From the NCBI GenBank assembly GCA_012295275.1, contig CM022672.1:25978430-26042429 (forward strand): DNA of 64,000 bases, read 5' to 3'. Below the pieces are notes generated by a model. The model had not been told where the DNA came from and ran no database searches. It saw nothing but the letters and a program-made list of their open reading frames with translations. The position numbers and the translations under genes are program-made. This stretch comes from Chrysomallon squamiferum. Taxonomy: Eukaryota; Mollusca; Gastropoda; Neomphalida; Peltospiridae. The stretch's first letter is position 1; each line of letters begins with the position of its first letter. Positions 1 to 12,892 of this stretch are shown here, piece by piece.

Positions 1-1414
1 TCTTTTCTGTTTTGTTTGATACCATTGTGTTTTTTTCTTCTTATGATGACGATGATGGCATAGATCATTATAATAATTTGCTTATTTATTATAATTAATT
101 TATTATTATTTTTTTTATTATTATTATTAGTAGTAGTAGTAGAAGTAGTATTGCTGTTACAGTTGCTTATTTATTATAATTAATTTATTATTATTATTTA
201 TATTTTTATGATTATTAGTAGTAGTAGTAGTAGAAGTAGAATTGCTGTTACAATTTTAATTGTTGCTTATCCAAATTTAGTCTTAAAGACATTGTTTCAT
301 ATTCATTCAACACTTTCTAAACTGTAGAGTATCTGACACGAAATCACGAACAAAAGAACCATACATTGTGCTGGTGCTAGAATACATACATTGTACTCAG
401 TGTGTTAATCACAACACATCGACAGTGTTAAGAATGTTTAACATGTTAAACTGTTTTCTCAGTTCTGTCTTACGCAGTTTAAACTAGTAAATGTTAAAGG
501 CACGTTCATACAGCGCGATTTCAAATAACCCAACAGATTTATTTTCTGCTCGTTTGACGGTAAAAAAAAAAAGAAGAAAAAGAAAATTGTTTCTTTGTTA
601 AAATTGTAAATTGTAATCGTATGACATTGGCGCTGTAAAGCTGTATAGGTTGATAAAAGTCTCGATAAGTACTGTCTGATCATGTTTTTAGCAAAAAGTT
701 AATTAATTCAAAAGAAATTCAGATAACGTAAAAGTTAAAACGTAGAAAGTATTAACTGATGAATGAAGGGATTAAACAAATAAAGAATAGAAAACAAAAA
801 TTAAATTTTATAAAAATTAAAATTAAATAAAAATTAAATTTTAAATTAGTAAATAAATAACATTTTAGAAAATTTCAAATGTTTTTAAATGATAATATAA
901 TTCACTATTTCTTTTTTAGAAAATGTTTTTTTTTTTTAATCTTTTAGACAGTTACTAATATTGTTGTTTCTAAACGATAAAAAAAAAAAAAAAAAAAAAA
1001 GGAAATATATCGAAGACTGCATGCATATAATGAGCTCTTGTAACAAACTATTTAACTCATGTATTGTTATGATAAGCGGTAATACACTAAACAAAGAACC
1101 GTTACTCCCAAACACCGGAAGTAGACAATCTGTAAAATCTCGCCTGTTTCCGGCAATATTCGGAACATCCTACTGACCGGCACTGACAGGAAGTAGTTTG
1201 AATAAGTGGATCTTATTTCTTTACAATCTCGAGAGATCTCCTGCTGGTGCTGTTGGTCCTCCAATCACGTCGGAAGCAGCCGTGCATGTTGCCTGCTGAT
1301 GTCGCTGTCATAGTGGACGTCGTTGCAAGTTTCAGCACCTGACGAGGAAACTGATAAGAAAAAAAACATTTGTTTAATAATGAATCATAATTTTAAAAAT
1401 GTGTAATAAATTTA

Positions 1415-1500
<86 letters not shown>

Positions 1501-1522
1501 TAATATAATAAATAAATAAATT
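1415..1522. repeat. (AAAT)n/(AAT)n microsatellite
   Basis: A run of AAAT units passes directly into a long run of AAT units and back to AAAT, visible by eye. It is probably non-coding and lies upstream of the second HHEX exon. Confidence 0.95.
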
Positions 1523-1649
1523 AATGCGAGAGAGACAAAGAAAATTAGAAAAGAAAAATGATAAAGTAAATTTTAAAAATAAATAAAATTAAGAAAAGAA
1601 AATAATAAAATAAATTTAAATTAATTAATTAAAAAAAATAAAAAAATAA

Positions 1650-2012
1650 AAATTGTAAAGAATAAAAATCAGAATAAACAAATTTATTACAATTAATTAA
1701 TTTAAAAATAATAAAATAAATAAATTCTAAAGAATAAAAATCAGAATAAACAAATGTATTAATTAATTAATTTAAAAAATAATTAAAATATATAAATTGT
1801 AAAGAATAAAAATCATAATAAACAAATTTATTAATTAAGTAATTTAAAAAATAATAAAAATAAATAAATTGTAAAGAATAAAAATCAGAATAAACAAATT
1901 TATTAATTAAGTAATTTAAAAAATAATAAAAATAAATAAACTTTAAAGAATAAGAATCATAATAAACAAATTATTAATTAATTATTTTAAAAAATAATAA
2001 TAAAAATAAATA
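1650..2012. repeat. 72-bp minisatellite, five copies
   Basis: Five head-to-tail copies share the core TTGTAAAGAATAAAAATC followed by A(G/T)AATAAACAAAT and an AT-rich tail. The core starts at 1653, 1725, 1797, 1869 and 1941, exactly 72 bases apart each time. Copies differ by a few substitutions and compensating small indels. The array lies just upstream of the second HHEX exon. Confidence 0.9.
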
Positions 2013-2115
2013 AATTTAAAATACGGTTGCAAAGCTGGAAACAACAACAGCAATAACAACGACAACAAAACGACAACAAAATGACGACGACGACAACAAC
2101 AACGACAACAATAAA

Positions 2116-2149
<34 letters not shown>

Positions 2150-2344
2150 GCAACAACTATAGCCCCACAATAACAATAATAATACAAATTAAACAGTTAC
2201 AAAAATTCAGTATCATAATAAATAATTAGGTTGTTATACGTTTCAAATAAACAAGTACGGGCAATGATCACTGGTGTTATTTTTCAAAGAATGAAAATTA
2301 TTATTATTATAATTATTTATTTTATTTTATTTTATTAATTTCAG

Positions 2345-2756
2345 TCTGCCCGAGGTCGTTTCTGTGGAACCCGTACGTGACGCGTCCCATGCACAAAAGA
2401 AAAGGCGGACAAGTGAGGTTTTCTAACGATCAGACGTTGGAACTGGAAAAAAAGTTTGAGAGTCAGAAGTATTTATCTCCCCCTGAGAGAAAGAGATTGG
2501 CCAAACTTCTGCAGCTTACAGAACGTCAGGTAAATAATATAGTATTTTATTTAGTGTATTGTCATAGACATATAACATAGCCATTGGTTTCGTCATTCCC
2601 CTAATATTAAAAAACTCAAAAAATATAAACAAACAAGAAAAAGCTTAAATAATAGTTTTTTGTTTTGTTAAACTATTTTTTTTTTTTTTTTTTTTTAATT
2701 GTATATTATAATTTAAAGATAAAATAATAAAAATAAAATAATTAAATAAATAAATA

Positions 2757-2797
<41 letters not shown>

Positions 2798-3210
2798 AAC
2801 ATAATTCAAAAATAGGCTAAAAAATCGAAATAAAAGTTGAAATAAATATATTCATTATATGAATTATAAGTTCAACTGAAATATACAGTTCTCAGTAACA
2901 AAATATCGATGTCATACCAGACTGAAAGCCAAAATAATGTTGAATATGAATAAAACAAATCATAAAATACATAAAAAGACGAAAAAGTTTTTATTATTTT
3001 GAATTACAAGAAAGTAAATCTAATGAACGAAGATAAATAAAGTCGTTGAAATCTTTTCGAAATCGATCTTTATTTAATAAATTAAAAATGTTTAAACAGC
3101 TGATCAATTTATTTATTTAAAAATAATGTCGATGACAATGAGTATGGTGGAACAAATAATAATAATAATTGTTATTGTTGTTATTATTATTATTATCATT
3201 ATCATCATCA

Positions 3211-3266
<56 letters not shown>

Positions 3267-3272
3267 TTTATT

Positions 3273-3307
<35 letters not shown>

Positions 3308-3975
3308 CGTCGTTATTATTATTATTTATAACAACATACGATACCAGCAGCAGCAACAAGAACAACAATAACAAAAATAATTATAATAATTTTCGTTAAA
3401 GCGAGAATGATGTTGATAATATACTGTTAATGCAGAGTGTGTTATAAAACAGATTTCAATAAAACGCTTTGTTGTTTTTGTAGGTGAAAACCTGGTTTCA
3501 GAATAGAAGAGCAAAATGGCGACGCCTAAAACAGGTAACATATTCGTGTCACAGTTTTCTTTCTCTTTCAAGTTAAAATTATGATGTCATATTTTAATAA
3601 AGCCAAACAACAATAACAATAATGATGACGACGTCAATAAAAACCTCAACAACTGCTGCATAATAAAATAACAGAGAACAGTAATTGTTACAACAACATT
3701 TATACTGTTTCAGTTATTAATTAGAAATCAGGCTTCAATTTTTACTAATAGCATTAGTATTACTGTTAAAATTAATAAACTGTATTTTATTGTTTTTCTT
3801 CTAGGATTCGCCGACCTGTGAAGAAGGCAAGAAAACAGATTCTCACGACACGGAAATGACGTCATCACCACATGACGTGTCTGCTGTGTCAGACGAAACA
3901 GCAAGTCACATGAGCGACGATGATCTCCAATCAGACGACGACATAGACGTTGAAAACGAGGTTGAAGGCACGTGA
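2345..3975 (+). CDS. HHEX: Hematopoietically expressed homeobox protein HHEX, exons 2-4 (5' partial)
   Basis: HHEX is a nuclear homeodomain transcription factor, often a repressor, used in endoderm and blood development in animals. Three exons join in frame: 2345-2529, 3484-3534 and 3805-3975 (stop TGA 3973-3975), each with AG/GT borders. Exon 2 gives a PHKRKGG-type lead-in (here [15 protein letters not shown]) and most of the homeodomain, including [19 protein letters not shown]. Exon 3 supplies the recognition helix [17 protein letters not shown]. The 57-codon last exon encodes an acidic tail with [10 protein letters not shown]. The intron after VKTWFQ-flanking Arg-Gln matches the known HHEX gene layout. 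Entry begins in phase 1, so at least one upstream exon is missing. The match to HHEX is close over the whole homeodomain, so identity is secure. Confidence 0.95.
2530..3483. repeat. HHEX intron with (TA)n and long (ATT)n/(GTT)n array
   Basis: This 954-bp intron holds a TA run at 2761-2792 and a large imperfect ATT/GTT trinucleotide array at about 3156-3328. Long homopolymeric readings in several frames are artefacts of that array. No coding signal was seen. Confidence 0.9.
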
Positions 3976-4705
3976 CCAGTTTATTCAGTCCTGTGCACAC
4001 TTTCGTATTACGTTAATAACATTAAGTGATCGTCCGTCCGTCCATCCAGTTCTGATTTTTCAGTTTTCTTTTAATATCTGCAAATCTAACAGAGTTATCT
4101 CCACCTTTCTGTTATGTTCCGGGAACAAACTGTTTTAACAATTTTAAAAAATGTAGAATAATCATTGTCTAAAAACAAATCCTATGTTTACGGATAAACC
4201 TTATGCACAAAGAAACATTTTGTTAGTATTTTGAGATATTTCCGTTGGAGGATCTGCTAAATTCCTATACATAAAGACGAAAGCAAAAAGTCTTTTTAAA
4301 CGTAGAATCTTGTTTGTGAAAACGACTGTCAGGCGATGTGACTCTGCATTAAGTGGAGCAATGGACCATCACATTTTGACAAAAAAGAAAAAAGAGAGAG
4401 AGACTGAAAAAACAGTTTGAAGGTTACTATCGTCATTTCGTGAAGACTGTATTAAAAATTGTTATATACTACACTATATAATTTACTATATCATAATAGA
4501 ACACAAAAATCAATGATAAAGTTTTCTAAAAACTATTAAGAAGTAGCTTATGATACGACAGACAAAAATATGAAGTGATCTCCTTGAAAAATGTGTTCTT
4601 AAAACAGAGACAGTGTGTGGTCACCTTTATAAATTCAAGCGATTACGAATTTAATTAATTTGACGTTCAGTTCTGCTGTTTACTGAAGACGTCGAAAAAA
4701 TAAAC
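3976..4705 (+). other. Probable HHEX 3' UTR
   Basis: The sequence after the HHEX stop is less repetitive than its surroundings. It contains an AATAAA hexamer in the context GAAAAAATAAACTTTTACG near 4696-4703, a plausible polyadenylation signal. The UTR extent is inferred, not shown. Confidence 0.45.
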
Positions 4706-4877
4706 TTTTACGTTCATGTACAAATACTGAGATGTTTAGTGTGTGTGACAAATATTAGATCAATAATAAATCTATAATATGGAATTATGTGTTGTTTTTA
4801 ATTGCCATTCTGTTTAGGCAGCATGTCTTCGGAATCTTAACGGACTTCGATCGATCCGTTTCAATAGAGATGGATAG

Positions 4878-4882
<5 letters not shown>

Positions 4883-4971
<89 letters not shown>
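4883..4971. repeat. (GA)n microsatellite
   Basis: An uninterrupted GA dinucleotide run of about 89 bases, downstream of HHEX. Serine-leucine or arginine-glutamate readings across it are artefacts. Confidence 0.97.
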
Positions 4972-4974
<3 letters not shown>

Positions 4975-5234
4975 TAAAAAAGAAGAAACATGCAAGACAA
5001 TTTATGTTTCTCTGATTTAATATAATTTATAAACTACTCTGTTAATCTCAATCAGATATCTTCATTTCACACATTTTATTTATTCTTATTTCAGACATCA
5101 TTTTGATCATTAATAACAGACATATTTAGATAATTATTTAATTTTGAAAAAAAATATATAATGTATTACGTTACATTTTCATCCTAAACAGATAAATATA
5201 ATTTACAAGAATACATATAAAATTGTTTGAATCT

Positions 5235-5279
5235 TTTATTTATTTATTTATTTACTTATGTATGTATTTATGTATGTAT

Positions 5280-5346
<67 letters not shown>

Positions 5347-5360
5347 TGTATTTATTTATT
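5235..5360. repeat. (TTTA)n microsatellite
   Basis: Long TTTA tetranucleotide run with a few TGTA interruptions. A shorter (CA)n tract follows at about 5538-5568. Confidence 0.95.
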
Positions 5361-5535
5361 TGAAGAAATTATAAACAAACATTATAATATGTATTCGATT
5401 GTTGAAATGAAATAAAGTAATAATGATAATTTTTAAAAATACCATAAAAAATTGAAAATATATGATATTTCACTTTACGAATTAAAGTTCTGATTTTGAT
5501 TTCTTTTGTCTGTGCCTGGACCTACAAAAACACAA

Positions 5536-5569
<34 letters not shown>

Positions 5570-6491
5570 CAGTCTAAGTATAGAAATAACTTGGATCGTA
5601 ATTTATTTAACTCGATTCAGTTTCCTGTTATTTTATTCAAACGTCATGAGATTCAAGTTATAGTTTTCGAGGCATTCTGCCCTGAATAATACATAAATAT
5701 TCAGTGTGTACATTAAACCTACACAGTATACACTGTGCACTTTCAAGTTAAATTACATGACTGATTAGCGAAAACTAAATTAAACAAAGTCTTCAGATTA
5801 CCTTCTGATACATAACAAACTTTCACTTTCGCTTTCATCTTTGACGCTTTAAGATTTTCGACAAATAAGCCACCTGTGGATGTTTTGGTGACAGCCGCTT
5901 TCTTGCTTTGATGGTGAAAATACTGATTCCAGCAATAAAGACGATTGCTTGGCACCACGGTCACGTGGAAAGATTAAATAAGCGCAGTGTGTCTCTGTGT
6001 ATAATCCTATTCACATAAAGGCAAAATCAGCTTGCTTGTTTGTAACTATGCACATGCAAACTCTCAGACATATCAAATTTGTGAGTGTAGCCAAGGAGGA
6101 AACGATTTAAAGATTATATTTCTTACACCATGTCCAAAGGTAAGATGTCGGGGGACACTTATAGAAGGAAAGAGAAATATGGCTGTCAGTGTCCATAAGG
6201 GAAAGAGGAATTGGCTTCATATAATAATTTGGTTCTAAAAGAAAGTATTTCTTTGTAATGTTCAGGTAATTGCTATTTGCAAAATCTGGGCTCTGTCCAG
6301 GCAACCCTGTTTGCCGATTTTAGTAAATGATAAAAAATGGTGATTAAAACCTTACTATTTTCACAGAGAACAAATCATGTGGTTTCTGTGAAGATGAAAA
6401 ACAAATAGAAAATGGTAACTCAACTTTATCGAACTTATTCCTTTTTCATTCCAATACCATACGATACTATGCCTTGCCGTGCCCTTCCCTG

Positions 6492-6612
6492 CATACCATA
6501 CCATATCACACCGTACCATACCATACCACACTACACCATACCATACCACACCGTACCATACCAAATCATACCATACCACACCACATACCATACCATACCA
6601 TACCATATATCA
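6492..6612. repeat. (CCATA)n pentanucleotide array
   Basis: Imperfect tandem CCATA units with CCACA and CCGTA variants over about 120 bases. This explains the Pro-Tyr-His-Thr or Val-Trp-Tyr periodic readings on either strand, which are not genes. Confidence 0.95.
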
Positions 6613-7211
6613 TACTATATAGCGACACTGTGCTGTACTGTGAGTGTATCAGTCTGCGGCATACGGCACTCATGACATAGTTTATACATAAAGTCTAAGT
6701 CGTGTGTCTGTCACACAGAAGAGCGTCTGGGAGCAGTCTGCCTGTCAAACTTGTTTGATCAGGCGCAAGTTTGGCGTCTTTCACGTAACATTAGATTAAC
6801 ACATTATCTTATTTATTTCTCCTAGCTGTTCGCTGGCAAATGTTAATGAAATCCATTAAGTAATAATTTAATAAAAAAAAAAATAATAAATACAAAAATT
6901 CAGAATAAAATAAAAACCAGATGGTTGTAATTATAATTTTAAGATTTTTTTGTTGTTATTTGGGGTTTTTTTTATTTTTTATTATTTTTCCCCCTAATAT
7001 TAGAAAAATGATAGAACATCTAATAATGATCGAGACATAAATTATCAATGTAGTCTTCAAAAAAAATAAAACAAGAAAGCTGGGTAATTTATGATATTGT
7101 GTTAATGGTATGAAATAAGTTTATAATATTTCTTTTTAAACTGAATCTTTTAATGGTAGAAAAAAAACTAAAAAAATTATGTAAATATATATGGTTGATT
7201 TTTTGTGTTTT

Positions 7212-7249
<38 letters not shown>

Positions 7250-8557
7250 ATTCACCAGTCTTTGTTAATTATAAAGTACGAATATCACATAATTATCTCA
7301 CAAGGATTTATTTGAATATAAATTATTGACATTATTAAATTACAAGAAGATAAACCTTTCAAACGGCTTTTCCTTCCTTATTTTTAAATAAAATGAATTC
7401 GAAACCTGTTTGTAAAAATGAGTAATATTAAGTTGTTCTAATGGACTCTATTACTACTAAAATACATCATTATTATATTCAGCGCCACCACGATCACCAC
7501 TACTACTATTACATCTTATACGATTACTAAGGTATAAATGATACATCTAAATTTAGGTCTTTATTTTTTTTCATATGACAAAGCAGGGAACGTGATACTT
7601 GATTTATTTAACGTGAATAAAATGTCAAACATAACCCTTTCGCTTGAGCAGGTGATCCTGAATAATATCCAAATACCTCTATACACCGCTTATTGTAAAA
7701 CAACGCCCTTAAACTTAATAAATTATCAGCTATTGCATTAAAGTAACTGATATGTTTGGCTTCCGATTAGCAGCATTATCTTCACGCCACAAACCATTAC
7801 GATTAGCTTGGAAGGAAGAGACACGCGGGCGGCCAGAAGGCAAAAGTAAGCGCTACGGCGGTCGTCTGCTTCAGCGTAATTGTCTTTTAATACGTCGTCT
7901 GATCGTGACAGGCGGGCGGGAAGACCATCTATCACCTCGCATTGCTGCGTCGATGTAAACGGAAGAATACGGAGATAAAATGTTTCAGGGAAGTGGGTGT
8001 CGGAAAAGACCGGTTTGACGATTTTCGTTGACGTTCTTCTCATCGTTGGTCATAACTTTTAACACGCGTGCTTTCGCTGTTGGGGCAACGCTGCAATGAA
8101 CAAGCCATATTGTGTCCACCTCTAAAGGTTTGTTCACTCAAAACGACTTTCACTAACAGTTTTCAGTTACTCATTACAAAAGAAAATTAAAGCGAAACCT
8201 TCGTGGGCACTCATGCTATTTGAAAATGCTTGAGATTTTATTTTTGTTTTATTTTTATAAGACTATTTTCTTTTTGTTTTTTTGTTTTTGTTATTTGTTT
8301 ATTTCGTATGTGATGGGAATCCCAATACAATACAATACAATACGCAGAATAGCATAATATAAAAAGTGTTCTGTTTGTTCGTACATACAGAAGTATCTAA
8401 GATTATATACAAGACGTGTGCATGTTTAAAGGTATGTTTATTCATCCTAACTTGCACTAACAGTTTTATATTACATGTTGCACTGTTTTCATCAAATTAA
8501 AGAACAGTTTTGCAGTCATACATAACTAGGAAAGATTTAGCTGGTTTCATCAGGAAC

Positions 8558-8591
8558 AATATTTTCATTAAATTCTCTTTTCATCTTGTCG
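8558..8591. repeat. 34-bp direct repeat, copy 1
   Basis: The sequence beginning AATATTTTCATTAAATTC and ending CATCTTGTCG recurs identically at 8984-9017. A run of A/G followed by AAGAACA(C/G) continues the resemblance after both copies. The repeats enclose about 390 bp and could be borders of a local duplication or insertion. Confidence 0.85.
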
Positions 8592-8983
8592 AAAAAAAGA
8601 ACAGTGTTTGATATAGCACATTAAACCATTTTTGCACTTATATCGATATAGATACATCACGCTGTACATAAACTGAATGCCTAGTATGTGTGCGTGTTGT
8701 GCGTGTGCGTGTGCGTGTGCGTGTTTATCGGGTTTAATCCGCTTGAGTATATACTCTGGCACTAGCTGTCACTGTTAATTTGACTAACGTGACTGCTGCA
8801 TGACAAGTTCCTGCCAAGTCAGTACTCGCAGTTTTCAAAGGTCAGATGTTTAGACTGGCTCCGACCTACCGCGTTTGAAGTACCAGCATCCACAACAGTG
8901 TTGCGCCTCAAAGATGGCAGCTAATCAAACGCCGTGATCTAAAGAGGCAAAGTTCTCCAACAATTTCATAATTGTAGAAATTT

Positions 8984-9017
8984 AATATTTTCATTAAATT
9001 CTCTTTTCATCTTGTCG
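8984..9017. repeat. 34-bp direct repeat, copy 2
   Basis: Exact second copy of 8558-8591 in the same orientation, followed by a diverged AAGGAAAAGAACACT. No target-site duplication or terminal inverted repeat was identified around the pair. Confidence 0.85.
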
Positions 9018-9939
9018 TGAAGGAAAAGAACACTTGAAAAGTTACAAGCTTGAGCGAATGAGTCGCGTGCCATAAACTTATTTCTGTTTCTGACCTCGGA
9101 GATATTTACGTTTTAATTAAGCTATTAAATGAAGTAAATATTCAGAAATATGACAACAACAACAACAACAACATAGTTAAATGAATTAATTAACACCAGC
9201 TGTATTTCTTTATAACAAACTTTGTATCAAAGGGCGTTAGCCTGAAGGTCAGTAAAAAAAAAAGTAAAAATAATAATAATAAAAAGCGCAAACTGAAATT
9301 GAAACAAAAGCTGAACAAATAAGTAAATAAATAAATAAATAAACGAATAGATAAACAAATGATAAATAAATAAAGATAAATAAAAAAAAATTGTTATTAT
9401 TTTTTTAAAGAACATTATTAGCTTTTAAATTTAACAGTAATAAAATATTTTTGATTAAGCTTTTAATTTAAAACCATAAAACTAAGAATAAAGTATTTGG
9501 TACAATGAATATAAGTGATATTTTTAATTGTCTCAGAGTGATTAAAACTCTTTATGTTATATAATGTCTCCAATCAAAATTAACTGATATCATATTCAGT
9601 AGAAACTGACCCAATTAAACCAATTTAAAAATAAGAATGTAATATCTAGAATACTTGAATCTCAAATTAATATGAAACTTGTGATAAAAGTTAGTTTATA
9701 GAAAAATGTTTTCGAAGTTAGTTATAAAAACGATTAGATTTAATGAATCGTTATGTTATCTGGTAATGTTTTAATAGTACATAGTAAGGAAACTGTCTCT
9801 GTGGAATATTCATGGTTGTCCACATGTCTGTTTACGTAACTATTTCAGATATTTAACATCTCTCTCACTCTCACACACAAACACATATACATACATACCC
9901 ATACATGCACACACGTTTGTGTATGTATGTGTTTAGGTT

Positions 9940-10135
9940 CATATGTGTATGCGCATATTTGTGTATGTATATGTAAATGTACATGTGTGCGTATGTATGT
10001 GTATATCTATTTTTGAATGTATGTATGTATCCATGTGTTTATGTATGTATGTATGTATTTTTGTATATATGTATGTGTGTATGTATGTATGTATGTATGT
10101 ATGTATGTATATCATGTATTTATGTATATATGAAC
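9940..10135. repeat. (ATGT)n-type microsatellite
   Basis: Imperfect ATGT/GTGT tetranucleotide array that becomes regular near 10070-10112. Tyr-Val-Cys-Met periodic readings are artefacts. Confidence 0.9.
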
Positions 10136-10867
10136 TAGAATCACATTATAAAAACCAACTGACCTATTATAACTAAAACCTACGTAAATAATATACCTAA
10201 ACGTGTCTTTATATCACAGAAACAACTTTAGTACATTAAATGCTATTCAAACATATACATTACTCGACTTTCAAGAAAACAGGATTAAAGATGTTTCCAG
10301 ATCTGGTTTTTCGGTTCTGGTCTTCCATTTGAAGACTGTCGCAACATCAGGGGAATGTGGCGCATGCGTAGCTCGTGCAGCAGATAACATTTGTCACGTG
10401 GAGATTAATAGCAAGTGATAGAATCTAATGTAGACAGTATTGACTGCTACATACAAATAAATAACACGTGGATATTTTCGTGGATGGATTCCAAGGAATG
10501 ATGATGACGTTGAAACGAGATAGATACTGTAAAGTGGTTTCAGATCACTCTCTTTCCTCGCCTAACACAGAATTCAAAAGATGGCTGATAATATTCAAAA
10601 AGCAGTTCTGATTACAAGATTTTATTGATATGGGTCAGAAGTAAATATGAGTGACTATAGTGAAACGAAACTTTTTTTTTTTTTTTTTTTTCTTTTACTG
10701 CTATATCAAACAAAATGTGGAAAATAAAAACACAGACAGAATTAAAGAAACTCAGAAACACACATATACACATATACTGATATATATATAAAAACAGTGT
10801 AATACTTACATTCAAACGTCAGATATATTATTTACAAATCTTACACATACATGCGGTTGCATCTGTC

Positions 10868-11012
<145 letters not shown>

Positions 11013-11704
11013 GCTTTTTAATGTTTACTAAATTTCCCATCGCTCGCCATGAAATTTTATAATTACTGTTGGAAAAGTCCGGAAATTTAAGTTTACCGTT
11101 GACCACAGCGTCCGAAGATGGTGTCACTGTGTCGCCAGACAGGACAACACGTTCAGTCGCCATTGTTACTGCCAGTCACTAGATAAGGACTAAACGTGTG
11201 TGATTGTGTTAGTATATATCGCCGGGACAAAAGAGAAGGTATAACTGACTAGTTCAAATGTTTACACAAAACGTGACAAGTGCAAATAGGCTTGAACGAC
11301 AAGTTTTTCGAGCAAATTAACTGCCAATTAGCGACAATAGCAAACACACAGGCTAAGTACTCTATCTGAAGCAACACAGTCGGAACAAAGCCAGGGGAGA
11401 AAGTGACCACCGTTGTTAGCAGACACCAGCCGACTATGTCAACCTCTTTGACGTGGACACCGTCACTCGACTGGCTCAAGCAGCAGCTACAATGTGTAGG
11501 CAAACACTTTGTTTGAGTCTTTGTATGGTCGTTTGATTCACTCGTTAATGGCTTCCAACAACAGAGCGCCAAACAATGACCAGCCCAAACCTGACACCAT
11601 GTCAAAACCGCTGCTTCCCAAGTATTCACTTGCCCTGATCTTTCAAAAGAGCAGTGGCTGTGAAATGTTACATTTCGTCACGATGAATGAGATGAAGAAC
11701 GAGT

Positions 11705-11800
11705 ACAAGAAGAAAAAGAAGAAGAAGAACAAGAAGATAAAGAAAAGACGAAGAAAGATGAAGAAGAGAAGAAGAAGAAATTGTAATAGGAGCAGAAAAG
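11705..11800. repeat. Purine-rich (AAG)n-like tract
   Basis: Irregular AAG/AAAAG purine tract that gives Lys/Arg-only translations. Another purine-rich tract lies near 12105-12170. Confidence 0.85.
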
Positions 11801-12829
11801 GATAAGAAGAATATTAAAAACCGAAGATGATTCTTATTTTTTTAAAAGAAACAGAATGGAAAAAAAGAAAGAATAAGAGTAAAAGAACAGATCTAAAACT
11901 GTAAATTCGAAAATGAAGAATAAATAAATAAATAAATAAATTCAAAGAATCTAATCAATTTTCTATCTCCGATATTCCATCAGAATCTCAATGGCTAAAT
12001 TTACTAAGAAAAGACAACAACAAGCTGAGGTTTGGGACGAGAATATGGAAAAACGAAGAAGGGAAAGCTACAAAGTAGTAAGGGAAATATTATACGTAGC
12101 GGAAGCGAAGGAGAAAGAGGGGGAGAGGGGGAGGGAGGGGGTCAGGAAGAGGAGGAGAGAGGCAGAGAGGTGAAATTTACACATATTTGTTAATAATTAA
12201 TATTTCATTTAATACTGAACACAGAATTCATTAGCGACATACATATTTATTTTTTCATTATGGTTTTTATTACAGAACACCAAACGTTTAAGTTCTTTGA
12301 TCTCTTTTATTCCACTCCCGCCAATCAAAGCTCGAGTTCAAACACTGACAAACTGCATCCGTTTCAGAAAGTGATAGTTTTGGGATTTGCACAAACATTA
12401 AAGCAAACAGGATCATCTGTGTACGAAGAACGGACACAAACAACAACACGGGATTTATTTTGCCTTTTATCTGGCGGGTGGCAAGATGTTCATGAAACGA
12501 GCTCGGTGATAATATAATCCCGAGTGTACCCGATAACGCCCGACAATTTCCGATAAGCATGCGGCGGTCCTGTAGTTTTGCGAATCTCTCTTGGATTTAC
12601 ATTTGTGAAATGTTTGTGTTGTATTGTTTTGTTATCTGTTGACGAATTCACGATGATACGTCTTCAGAATATAAAAGAAAGACAAGAAAAGTCATCAGAG
12701 ATTCGAAGTTAAAAGTTACAGAAAGGATTATAGCAATAGTCGCAGTAGTAATAATGATAAGGATAGCGGGGGCACCTGCAGCATTAATAGTAGTAGTAAT
12801 AGCATAAGTAGTAAACAGAAGGAAAAAAG

Positions 12830-12832
<3 letters not shown>

Positions 12833-12892
<60 letters not shown>
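12833..12892. repeat. (AAT)n microsatellite
   Basis: Perfect AAT run of about 20 units, flanked on the right by AAC-rich sequence. Confidence 0.96.

Larger units (their letters stand above)
1..2344. other. AT-rich flank or intron of HHEX, no exon recognised
   Basis: No coding exon could be supported here. The first exon of HHEX should lie upstream of 2345, but no convincing EH1-type repressor motif or proline-rich N-terminal coding stretch was seen. The stretch holds TAT/TAG trinucleotide runs near 100-240, poly-A and poly-T runs, an AAAT/AAT array near 1415-1522 and a 72-bp minisatellite from about 1653. Positions about 1070-1340 are less AT-rich than their surroundings and remain unexplained. 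Confidence 0.5.

Noticed and set aside
961-1176. Reading with KYIEDCMHIM, vaguely like the HHEX EH1 motif (FYIEDIL)
   Set aside because: The match is only a few residues after a poly-A run, with no donor or further HHEX-like sequence, so it is not accepted as exon 1.
3117-3399. Long Ile, Leu, Val or Asn homopolymer readings on both strands
   Set aside because: They are translations of an ATT/GTT trinucleotide array in an HHEX intron.
6361-6680. Periodic Tyr-His-Thr-Ile-Pro or Val-Trp-Tyr readings
   Set aside because: They come from the CCATA pentanucleotide array, not a repeat protein.
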